Below, one piece after another: positions 1-6,259 of a stretch of 10,217 nucleotides of DNA. The position numbers and the translations under genes are program-made. The notes beneath the pieces were generated by a model. It worked only from the letters and a program-made list of their open reading frames with translations, had not been told where the DNA came from and ran no database searches. Origin of the DNA: DATKQJ01 sp035534295 (GTDB lineage Bacteria > Chloroflexota > Dormibacteria > Dormibacterales > Dormibacteraceae); NCBI GenBank assembly GCA_035534295.1, contig DATLSE010000055.1, positions 1 to 10,217 on the forward strand, read 5' to 3'. How positions within the stretch are numbered: the first letter of the stretch is position 1; each line of letters starts with the position of its first letter.

Positions 1-123
1 GCAGAGGCCGAGACCATGATCGTCAACGGCTTCATCGAGCCCTTCACCAAGGAGCTTCCGCTGGAGTATGCGATCGAGCTCAACCGCCTCATCCAGCTTG
101 AGATGGAGGGTTCGGTCGGCTGA
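1..123 (+). CDS. sufB: SufB, Fe-S cluster scaffold subunit (3' end only)
   Basis: The window opens inside a reading frame in phase with base 1. Its 40 residues end with NGFIEPFTKELPLEYAIELN and then a short tail QLEMEGSVG before TGA. This is the strongly conserved C-terminus of SufB, the main scaffold of the SufBC2D complex, on which nascent Fe-S clusters are built in the cytoplasm. The catalytic cysteine region lies upstream and is not visible. Its stop codon shares one base with the sufD start (TGATG), so the two are translationally coupled, as expected for subunits of one complex. The identification rests on the C-terminal motif plus the adjacent sufD and is secure despite the short fragment. 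Confidence 0.93.
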   Translation, partial: AEAETMIVNGFIEPFTKELPLEYAIELNRLIQLEMEGSVG

Positions 124-1391
124 TGGCGTTCACCAAAGAGGCGGCGGAGGAGCTCGGCTCGCTGCACGGCGAACCGGAATGGCTGCGGGCCGAGCGACGG
201 CGCGCGTTCGAGCTCTATGAAGAGCTGGATCTGCCCTCGGCGAGCGATGAGGAATGGCGCCGGACCGACCTGCGCGGCCTCGACCTGAATGGATTCGAGC
301 CGCGCGAGGAGGCACGGGGAAAGCCCGCCGCCGAGACCATCTCGGACGTCTCAGCGGTGCTCCGGCAGAGTGGCAGCGAGCCCGGGGTAGTCCAGATGGA
401 GCCCGGCCTGGCCGAGCGCGGGGTCATCTTCATCCCCCTCTCCCAGGCGGCGAGGGAACACCCCGATCTGGTCCGCACCCATCTCTTCAAGCAGGTCATG
501 CCCGAGCGCGACAAGTTCTCGGCCCTGCACGCGGCGCTGTTCAGCGGGGGCAGCTTTCTTTATGTGCCGCCCGGGCTCCGGATCGAACGCCCCATCGTCA
601 GCCAGTACTGGTCGGGGGCGGGGGGCGCCGCCGTCCTCCCCCACACCCTGATCCTGGCCGGGGAGGGATCCAGCTTCAACTACGTCGACGAACTGCTCTC
701 GCCTGAACTCGAGCGCGCCGCCCTGACCAGCGGGTCGGCGGAGGTGTATCTGGACCGCGGCGCGCAGGTGGGCTACGTCAGCCTGCAGCGCTGGGGGCGC
801 CACGCCTGGCAGTTCGCCAACACCATCGCCCGCCTCGGAGAGGAGTCGCGCTTCCAGTTCATCGGTGTCGGCCTGGGCGGCCGCTTCTCGCGCCAGCGCG
901 TGGAAGCTCGCCTCGAGGGAGCGGGCTCGGTGGCCGAACTCAAGGCCCTTTTCTTCGGCAGTGGCGAGCAGTTTTTCGACTACCACACCCTGCAGCAGCA
1001 CCAGGTCGGGCAGACCACCTCTGACCTCCTGTTCAAGGGCGCGCTGAAGGACACCGCGCGCAGCGTGTACGCCGGGCTGATCCGGATCGAAAAGGGCGCG
1101 ACCCGGTCCAACGCCTACCAGGCCAATCGCAACCTGCTCCTGTCCGACGCCGCCAAGGCCCAATCCATCCCCATGCTGGAGATCTTGAACAACGACGTTC
1201 GCTGCACCCACGGCGCCACCGTGGCCCCGGTCGATCCGAACCAACTGTTCTATCTCCAGAGCCGAGGCATCCCGGTGCCGGTGGCCGAGCGTATGGTCGT
1301 GCGCGGCTTTTTCGCCGAGGTCTTGGAGCGGATACCGGTGGCCCAGGCACGCGAGCTGGTCGAAACCGAGCTGGAAGCCCGGCTGGGCTGA
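123..1391 (+). CDS. sufD: SufD, Fe-S cluster assembly complex subunit
   Basis: A 422-residue protein of normal SufD length. SufD pairs with SufB in the SufBC2D scaffold complex in the cytoplasm; in model systems it is needed for iron acquisition. The N-terminal helical region contains GEPEWLRAERR (residues 16-26) and EWRRTDL (44-50), typical of this family. The middle (about 140-350) is the repetitive beta-helix core, with LYVPPGLRIERPI at 146-158. The C-terminal signature runs from NNDVRCTHGATV (356-367) to FYLQSRGIPVPVAERMVVRGF. His363 in CTHGAT aligns with the functionally important E. coli SufD His360. The start ATG overlaps the sufB stop by one base, so no separate ribosome site is needed. 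It is followed by a 68-nt gap before the annotated sufS start, the longest spacing in the operon. Confidence 0.95.
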   Translation: MAFTKEAAEELGSLHGEPEWLRAERRRAFELYEELDLPSASDEEWRRTDLRGLDLNGFEPREEARGKPAAETISDVSAVLRQSGSEPGVVQMEPGLAERGVIFIPLSQAAREHPDLVRTHLFKQVMPERDKFSALHAALFSGGSFLYVPPGLRIERPIVSQYWSGAGGAAVLPHTLILAGEGSSFNYVDELLSPELERAALTSGSAEVYLDRGAQVGYVSLQRWGRHAWQFANTIARLGEESRFQFIGVGLGGRFSRQRVEARLEGAGSVAELKALFFGSGEQFFDYHTLQQHQVGQTTSDLLFKGALKDTARSVYAGLIRIEKGATRSNAYQANRNLLLSDAAKAQSIPMLEILNNDVRCTHGATVAPVDPNQLFYLQSRGIPVPVAERMVVRGFFAEVLERIPVAQARELVETELEARLG

Positions 1392-1417
1392 GGTGCCAAT
1401 CCCCAGCCCATTCCCGC

Positions 1418-1423
1418 GGAGGG
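1418..1423 (+). promoter_or_regulatory. Strong Shine-Dalgarno GGAGGG between sufD and sufS
   Basis: GGAGGG is the only good ribosome-binding match between sufD and sufS. It is 36 nt before the first standard start codon in the sufS frame (GTG at 1460), too far to serve it directly. At normal spacing it would serve ATC at 1427 or ACG at 1430, both in the sufS frame. See the finding on the sufS start. Confidence 0.5.
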
Positions 1424-1459
1424 CCGATCACGGCCAGGCTTAGCCCGGGCAGACTCGAC

Positions 1460-2653
1460 GTGGCCGCGGTTCGCGAGGACTTCCCCTTCTTTAAGACCGG
1501 GATCGCCTACCTGGACTCGGCCAACACCTCCCAGCGCCCGCGCGCCGTGATGGAGGCGATGGAGGAGTACTACACCCTCTACAACGCCAACATCCACCGC
1601 GGCGCTTACGCCATCTCCGAGCTCGCTACGGAGCGCTTCGAGCAGGCCCGGGCCAAGGTGGCGGGGTTCATCCACGCCTCCCCGCGGGATCTGATCTGGA
1701 CCCGGGGGACGACCGAGGCCATCAACTTGGTGGCCGCGAGCTGGGGCCGCCAGCACCTGGGTCCGGGGGATCTGATCGTGCTCACCGTGATGGAGCACCA
1801 TTCGAATCTGGTCCCCTGGCAGATTGTGGCCGCCGAGCGCGGCGCCACGATCGAGTACGTCGACGTCGACGACTCGGGTGAGCTGCGCCAGGAGCAGTAC
1901 CGCGCGCTGCTCGAACGCGAGCCCAAGCTGGTTTGCTTCACCCAGGTCTCCAACACCCTCGGCACCATCAACCCGGTGGCCGAGATGACACGCCTGGCCC
2001 ACGCCGCCGGGGCGGTGGTCTTGGTCGACGGCGCCCAGGGCGCTCCCCACCTCGGCTTTAACGTCGAGCAGGCCGGGGTCGACTTCTACGCCCTGAGCGG
2101 GCACAAGATGCTGGGTCCGACCGGCATCGGCGCGCTCTGGGGGAGGCGCGAACTTCTCGCCGCCATGCCCCCTTACATGTCCGGCGGGGACATGATCCGC
2201 AGCGTCACCCTGGCCGGCACCACCTACGCCGATCCGCCCCAGAGGTTTGAGGCCGGGACCCAGGCGGTGGCAGAGGCGATTGGATTCGGTGCCGCCATCG
2301 ACTACCTGGACCGGATCGGACTGGAAGCGGTGCAGGCCCACGAGAGCGAGCTTTTGGGCTACGCCTTAGAGTCGCTCTTGGAGCTGGAGGGAACGGTGGT
2401 CTACGGGCCGCCGGCAGAGCGGCGTTCGGCAGTGGTCTCGTTCCAGGTCGAAGGCATACATCCCCACGACCTGGCTACCATCTTGGATCGCCACCAGGTC
2501 TGCATTCGGGCCGGCCACAACTGCACCCAGCCCCTGATGGAACGCCTCGGCGTCGCCGCCACCGCGCGCGCCTCGTTCTACGTCTACAACCAGAAAAGTG
2601 AAATCGACCGCCTGATCGAGGGGTTGGAAGATGCCAAGAGAATCTTTCGATGA
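1460..2653 (+). CDS. sufS: SufS, group II cysteine desulfurase
   Basis: A PLP-dependent fold-type I aminotransferase-like enzyme that takes sulfur from L-cysteine, leaving alanine and an enzyme persulfide. From GTG at 1460 it is 397 residues. The N-terminal motif is YLDSANTSQRP (17-27). The PLP lysine is Lys216 in SGHKMLGPTGIGALWG. The persulfide-forming cysteine is Cys355 in RAGHNCTQPLM, where most SufS proteins read HHC, so the residue before the cysteine is Asn here. His336 (HPHDL) lies 19 residues before Cys355, matching B. subtilis SufS His342, which swaps a zinc ligand with SufU; this fits the sufU gene that follows. The frame stays open upstream of 1460 and the preceding residues (RLD before VAAVREDFP) look family-like, so the true start may lie near 1427-1430. 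The stop overlaps sufU as ATGA. Confidence 0.94.
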   Translation: MAAVREDFPFFKTGIAYLDSANTSQRPRAVMEAMEEYYTLYNANIHRGAYAISELATERFEQARAKVAGFIHASPRDLIWTRGTTEAINLVAASWGRQHLGPGDLIVLTVMEHHSNLVPWQIVAAERGATIEYVDVDDSGELRQEQYRALLEREPKLVCFTQVSNTLGTINPVAEMTRLAHAAGAVVLVDGAQGAPHLGFNVEQAGVDFYALSGHKMLGPTGIGALWGRRELLAAMPPYMSGGDMIRSVTLAGTTYADPPQRFEAGTQAVAEAIGFGAAIDYLDRIGLEAVQAHESELLGYALESLLELEGTVVYGPPAERRSAVVSFQVEGIHPHDLATILDRHQVCIRAGHNCTQPLMERLGVAATARASFYVYNQKSEIDRLIEGLEDAKRIFR

Positions 2654-3039
2654 GTGACGATCAGTTCTACCGCGAGTACATCCTCGACCACTTCAAGAAC
2701 CCGCGCAATTTCGGCCACCTGGAGCATCCCGACATCGCTCACGAGGAGGTCAACCCGCTCTGCGGCGACGTGGTTGGGATGGAGTTTCAGGTCCGTGACG
2801 GCCGCATCGACGACATTGCCTTTCACGGCCGGGGCTGCGCCATCTCGCAGGCCTCCGCGTCGCTGCTCACCGAGCGCCTTCGGGGCATGACGCTGGAGGA
2901 CGCCCGCGCCCTCAGCCGCGACGACGTACTCGAAGAGCTCGGCATCAGCATTTCGCCCGCGCGCCTCAAGTGCGCCCTGCTCCCGCTCAAGGTATTAAAG
3001 GTCGGAGCCTACGGGCTGGCCGACGTGGATCTGGATTGA
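2650..3039 (+). CDS. sufU: SufU, zinc-dependent sulfur acceptor for SufS
   Basis: A 129-residue IscU-fold protein, slightly shorter than B. subtilis SufU. It accepts sulfur from the SufS persulfide and passes it to the SufBCD scaffold. The three zinc/sulfur cysteines and the aspartate are all present: Cys38 and Asp40 in NPLCGD, Cys63 in GRGCAISQAS, and Cys108 in ARLKCALLPL. The N-terminus YREYILDHFKNPRNFG is a classic SufU opening. The residues between Cys63 and Cys108 include the roughly 20-residue insertion (about 74-98) that separates SufU from IscU. It starts inside the sufS stop (ATGA overlap), so the enzyme and its acceptor are made together. No SufE gene is visible, consistent with a SufU-type pathway. 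Confidence 0.95.
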   Translation: MSDDQFYREYILDHFKNPRNFGHLEHPDIAHEEVNPLCGDVVGMEFQVRDGRIDDIAFHGRGCAISQASASLLTERLRGMTLEDARALSRDDVLEELGISISPARLKCALLPLKVLKVGAYGLADVDLD

Positions 3040-3044
3040 CGAAC

Positions 3045-3050
3045 AAGGAG
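3045..3050 (+). promoter_or_regulatory. Ribosome-binding site AAGGAG of the rhodanese gene
   Basis: AAGGAG followed by 6 nt and ATG at 3057. This decides the rhodanese start over an upstream in-frame ATG at 2970 that lies inside sufU. It is the best Shine-Dalgarno-to-ATG arrangement in the operon. Confidence 0.75.
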
Positions 3051-3056
3051 AGCATC

Positions 3057-3392
3057 ATGGCCCAAGCCGAAAGCACCTACCGCGACCTGCGTCTGGAGGA
3101 GATAAGACCCCTGATCGAGGGCGGTGAATACCAGGTGGTCGACGTGCGCGAGGGCTGGGAGCGCGAGCAGGGGCACATTCCCGGCTCCCGCCACGTGGTC
3201 CTGGCCTCCATGCTGGCCAACCCGGGGGCGACGCAGTTTGCCGATAAGACCATCTTCGTCTGCGAGGTGGGAGAGCGTTCGGCCGTCGCCTGCGAGATGG
3301 CGGTCGCCCTGGGCGTCGGCGATGTGGTCAACTTCCGGGGCGGACATCGCGCCTGGCGCGAGGCCGGAATGCCGATGGAGCTCGGGATATGA
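3057..3392 (+). CDS. Single-domain rhodanese (persulfide sulfurtransferase)
   Basis: A 111-residue cytoplasmic rhodanese-homology protein of normal single-domain length. Seen in order: the CH2A-like VVDVREGWEREQGHIPGSRH (27-46), the active loop CEVGERS with catalytic Cys69 and Arg74 (CX4R), and the closing FRGGHRAWREAGMP (93-106). Rhodaneses carry sulfur as a cysteine persulfide. There is no signal peptide. Its own good ribosome site sets the start, and its stop overlaps sufT as ATGA. Lying between sufU and sufT, it probably supplies, buffers or redirects persulfide for Fe-S assembly; that role is inferred from position. The acidic active loop (Glu70, Glu73) differs from the CRSGxRS or CxxGxRS form of many rhodaneses, so a different donor or acceptor is possible. 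Family call is secure; substrate is not known. Confidence 0.9.
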   Translation: MAQAESTYRDLRLEEIRPLIEGGEYQVVDVREGWEREQGHIPGSRHVVLASMLANPGATQFADKTIFVCEVGERSAVACEMAVALGVGDVVNFRGGHRAWREAGMPMELGI

Positions 3393-3712
3393 GCGAGGTC
3401 CAAGCTCCCACATCGCCCAGCGAGGACCAGGTCATGGACGTCCTGCGCGAGGTCTTCGATCCTGAGATTCCGGTCAACATCGTCGATCTGGGCCTGATCT
3501 ACGGGATCACGGTCAATCCCCAGCGGGTCGACGTCCGGATGACCCTGACCGCGCTCGGATGCCCGATGGCGGCGGACGTGATGGCCGATGTCAGAGATCA
3601 TCTGCTCACCCTTCCCGGTGTGCTCGAGGCCGGAGTGGATCTGGTCTACGACCCGCCCTGGTCGCCCGAGCGGATGACCGAGGATGCGCGCTGGGAACTG
3701 GGCCTGATCTGA
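3389..3712 (+). CDS. sufT: SufT-like MIP18/DUF59 Fe-S maturation protein
   Basis: A 107-residue protein of the MIP18 (DUF59) family. In Gram-positive bacteria its SufT members assist maturation of Fe-S proteins, acting after or beside the scaffold. Diagnostic stretches are VFDPEIPVNIVDLGLIYGI (22-40), the conserved cysteine segment TALGCPMA with Cys58, and the C-terminal DPPWSPERMTEDARWELG, which marks the SufT/PaaD-like group. PaaD of phenylacetate degradation has the same domain, but nothing of that pathway is nearby and the suf genes are. The start overlaps the rhodanese stop (ATGA). It is the last gene before a hairpin at 3718-3743, so it probably ends the operon. Confidence 0.92.
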   Translation: MSEVQAPTSPSEDQVMDVLREVFDPEIPVNIVDLGLIYGITVNPQRVDVRMTLTALGCPMAADVMADVRDHLLTLPGVLEAGVDLVYDPPWSPERMTEDARWELGLI

Positions 3713-3717
3713 TTTAA

Positions 3718-3743
3718 GCCCGTCGCGGCCAGGCCCGACGGGC
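3718..3743 (+). terminator. GC-rich hairpin after sufT, possible terminator
   Basis: An exact 8-bp stem, GCCCGTCG paired with CGACGGGC, with a 10-nt loop, starts 5 nt after the sufT stop. No T-run follows, only a mixed pyrimidine stretch, so intrinsic termination is not certain. It may instead slow transcription or protect the 3' end of the suf mRNA. Its place at the change from suf genes to citrate synthase supports an operon boundary. Confidence 0.5.
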
Positions 3744-3793
3744 GCCTGTCCCGGCTTTCCATCGAGGCGTGGCCCCCACCGCCCGTCCTGGGC

Positions 3794-4930
3794 ATGGGAA
3801 TAGAATTCGGCCATATGGCGAATGAATTCGTACCCGGATTGGAGGGCGTCGTGGCCGCCCAGACCGAGATCTCCGAAGTCGATGGGCAGAACGGGCGTCT
3901 GATCTACCGTGGTGGATACCTGATCGAGGAGATCTGGCAGCTGAGCTTTGAAGAGGTTGCCCATCTGCTCTGGAAGGGTGTCCTGCCCGGCCCCGACGAG
4001 CTGGCTCAACTCAAGTCCCAGCTCGTCGCCGGCCGCGCCCTCAATCGGGCCGCCGAGGCCGCCGTCCTCGCCCTGGACCCGGGCGTTGACCCCATGGACG
4101 CCCTGCGCACCGGGCTCTCCGCCTACGGCGCCGGGCCCGGGTGCCCCAAACCCACCCTCGAGCAGGCCGTGAGACTGGTCGCGGCCACCCCCACCATCGT
4201 GGCCGCATTCCACCGCCATCAGCTCGGTCTGGATCCGCTGGCCCCCCGGGACGATCTGGGGCACGCGGCCAACTTCCTGTGGATGATGAACGGCAGCGAG
4301 CCCCAGCCTGACCAGGTGCGCGGCCTCGACGCCTACCTCATCCTGCTCGCCGACCACGGGCTCAACGCCTCTACCTTCGCGGCTCGGGTCGTGGCCTCCA
4401 CTGGCGCCGATCTGACCTCGGCCATGGTCGGGGCGGTGGGCGCACTCAAGGGCCCAGCGCACGGGGGGGCGGCGACCGCCGCCATGCAGATGCTGGAGGG
4501 CGTCGGAGGGGCGGACCGGGCGGAGGACTTCGTCGTCGACCTGCTCGACCACCACGGCCGCCTGATGGGCTTCGGCCATCGCGTCTACCGCACCTACGAT
4601 CCGCGGGCCAAGGTTCTGCGTGAGCTCGCGCGTCAATCCAACCCGTCTTTCTATGACGTCGCCTCGCGGGTCGAGGAGGTCGCGCTGCGGGAGCTTCTAA
4701 AGCGCCACCCCGAGCGTCCCAACGCCACCAACGTGGACTACTACTCGGCTGGTGTGCTGGCCGCCAGCGGGCTTCCCAAGGAGTACTTCACCTGCGCCTT
4801 CGCCATGTCCCGCATGGTGGGTTGGTCGGCGCACGTGCTGGAGTACATGGCCAAGGACGGTCGCATCCTGCGTCCCGCCTCACAGTGGATGGGACCCGAC
4901 CCAAGCCGGCGCACAGCACCGGTTCCGTAG
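3794..4930 (+). CDS. Citrate synthase (or 2-methylcitrate synthase)
   Basis: A 378-residue protein, the usual length of the shorter bacterial citrate synthases. It should condense oxaloacetate with acetyl-CoA (or propionyl-CoA) in the cytoplasm. The catalytic triad is present: His223 in LKGPAHGGA, His262 in GFGHRVYRTYDPRAK, and Asp315 in NVDYYSAG. The substrate-region motif DHGLNASTFAARV (188-200) and the opening FVPGLEGVVAAQTEIS (12-27) are also typical. The C-terminal ILRPASQWMGPDP is standard. Two starts are possible: ATG 3794 or ATG 3815 (MANEFVPGLEG), which fits family N-termini slightly better. Neither has a clear ribosome site. Citrate and 2-methylcitrate synthases cannot be separated by eye, and no prpB/prpD gene is adjacent. 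The 3' end overlaps the following glycosyltransferase frame. Confidence 0.92.
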   Translation: MGIEFGHMANEFVPGLEGVVAAQTEISEVDGQNGRLIYRGGYLIEEIWQLSFEEVAHLLWKGVLPGPDELAQLKSQLVAGRALNRAAEAAVLALDPGVDPMDALRTGLSAYGAGPGCPKPTLEQAVRLVAATPTIVAAFHRHQLGLDPLAPRDDLGHAANFLWMMNGSEPQPDQVRGLDAYLILLADHGLNASTFAARVVASTGADLTSAMVGAVGALKGPAHGGAATAAMQMLEGVGGADRAEDFVVDLLDHHGRLMGFGHRVYRTYDPRAKVLRELARQSNPSFYDVASRVEEVALRELLKRHPERPNATNVDYYSAGVLAASGLPKEYFTCAFAMSRMVGWSAHVLEYMAKDGRILRPASQWMGPDPSRRTAPVP

Positions 4931-6099
4931 CCGCGTCCCCGGCCGGCCGAAGGCTCCAGCTCTCGGTTGTACTGCCCTGCCTCAACGAGGCGGTGACGGT
5001 GGGCGACTGCGTTGACGAGGCCCTCGCGGGTCTGGGTCGGCTCGGGATCGAGGGCGAGGTCGTGGTGGCCGACAACGGCTCCGGCGACGGCTCGGCGCGC
5101 ATCGCGCAAGCCCACGGGGCGCGCGTGATCCAGGTCGCAGAGCGCGGATACGGACGCGCCCTGCGAGCTGGGATTGAGGCCGCGGGGGCCGAATTCGTGG
5201 TCATGGCCGACGCCGACCGCAGCTACGAGCTGGACCGGCTGGAGGCATTCTGGGAGCGGCTCCAGGAGGGCGACGAGCTGGTTTTGGGCAACCGCTTCCG
5301 GGGCCAGATTCTGCCCGGCGCAATGCCCTGGATCAATCGGCATCTGGGCAATCCGCTCCTGAGCTATCTGGGCCGGCTCTTCTATCGCACCCCGGCGCGT
5401 GATTTGCACTGTGGGCTGCGTGCCCTCAGCAAGTCGGCCTTCGAGCGCATGGCGCTCAGCACCTCGGGCATGGAGTTCGCCAGCGAGATGGTGGTTCGGG
5501 CCTCGCTCCTGGGACTGCGCGTGAGCGAGGTGCCGGTCAACCTTCGTCCCGCCGGCCGCCAGCGCCCGCCGCACCTTCGTCCCTGGCGCGACGGGTGGCG
5601 CCACCTTCGCTTTCTGCTCCTGTTCAGTCCGCGCTGGCTATTCCTCTATCCCGGCCTGGTGCTGATGCTGCTCGGATTCGGCCTCGGTCTCTGGCTCCTG
5701 CCGGGTCCCGAGCGTCTGGGGCGCGTCCGCTTCGACGTGCACAGCCTGCTCGTGGCCTCCACCCTGGTCATCCTCGGATATCAGGCGGTCACCTTCGCCC
5801 TTCTGGTCAAGCTCTTCGCCCTGCGCGAGGGCTGGCACCGGCCCAGTCCCCGGCTCCAGCGCTGGCTGGGGCGAATTCGCCTCGAGCGCGGCTTGGCGCT
5901 GGGCGGACTGCTCACCGCCGTCGGCCTGGCGGTGCTCTTAGGCTCCTTCCTGGTCTGGCAGGCGCGCGGCTTCGGCAACCTGAATCCGGATCAGACCATG
6001 CGCCTGGTCATCCCCGCCAGCACCCTGCTGACTCTGGGGATGGAGACCATCTTTGCCAGCTTTTTCGTCAGCCTGCTCGCATTAGAGTCAGCAGCCTGA
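4885..6099 (+). CDS. GT2 polyprenyl-phosphate glycosyltransferase, four C-terminal membrane helices
   Basis: A GT-A fold family-2 glycosyltransferase, 404 residues from GTG 4885. It resembles dolichol/polyprenyl-phosphate sugar synthases, which load a sugar from a nucleotide donor onto polyprenyl phosphate at the cytoplasmic membrane face. Seen: nucleotide-binding LSVVLPCLNEA (26-36), VADNGSGDGS (61-70), the metal-binding DAD at 109-111 (MADADRSYEL), and the subgroup signature GMPWI-like PGAMPWINRHLGNPLLS, DLHCGLRA, SGMEFASEMV and HLRPWRDGWRHLRFLLL. Four hydrophobic segments follow at about 250-272, 287-311, 335-358 and 376-399. The frame is open from TTG 4822, but that start lies deep in the citrate synthase gene. 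GTG 4885 overlaps it by 46 nt, and no strong ribosome site marks either, so the start is uncertain. Sugar and acceptor are not known. Confidence 0.88.
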   Translation: MDGTRPKPAHSTGSVAASPAGRRLQLSVVLPCLNEAVTVGDCVDEALAGLGRLGIEGEVVVADNGSGDGSARIAQAHGARVIQVAERGYGRALRAGIEAAGAEFVVMADADRSYELDRLEAFWERLQEGDELVLGNRFRGQILPGAMPWINRHLGNPLLSYLGRLFYRTPARDLHCGLRALSKSAFERMALSTSGMEFASEMVVRASLLGLRVSEVPVNLRPAGRQRPPHLRPWRDGWRHLRFLLLFSPRWLFLYPGLVLMLLGFGLGLWLLPGPERLGRVRFDVHSLLVASTLVILGYQAVTFALLVKLFALREGWHRPSPRLQRWLGRIRLERGLALGGLLTAVGLAVLLGSFLVWQARGFGNLNPDQTMRLVIPASTLLTLGMETIFASFFVSLLALESAA

Positions 6100-6170
6100 A
6101 TCCGCACTCCGTTTTACGCCTGCCCGGGCAACGGCGGGGCGAGTCCGTTGCGCGCCTGAAGACCTCGAGC

Positions 6171-6212
6171 GTGCGTACGCCGGTGCCTTCGCCGGCGCTG
6201 GGTGGGGCGCAC
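6171..6212 (+). other. Two-tier hairpin between the glycosyltransferase genes
   Basis: In the 160-nt gap after the GT2 stop, an exact 6-bp inner stem CGCCGG/CCGGCG (6178-6183 with 6192-6197, 8-nt loop) sits inside a 5-bp outer stem GTGCG/CGCAC (6171-6175 with 6208-6212). There is no T-run. It could be a weak terminator or an RNA-stability structure. The rest of the gap shows no gene. Confidence 0.35.
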
Positions 6213-6259
6213 ACCAAACGCAGCATGAATTGAGCTGCTTCAAGGTTGGACGGGCCTGA

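Noticed and set aside
1250..2341. Long open frame (363 codons) on the - strand
   Set aside because: It is antisense to sufD and sufS, with no motifs; GC-driven codon bias explains it.
3077..4636. Long open frame (519 codons) on the - strand
   Set aside because: It lies opposite rhodanese, sufT and most of citrate synthase, whose motifs are unmistakable. Its translation is low in recognisable structure and rich in G, H, Q and R, typical of antisense frames in GC-rich genes.
5595..6233. 212-codon + frame inside and beyond the glycosyltransferase
   Set aside because: It is an alternate frame of the GT2 gene; it is proline-, arginine- and alanine-rich with no membrane or domain signal, and only its last part is outside that gene.
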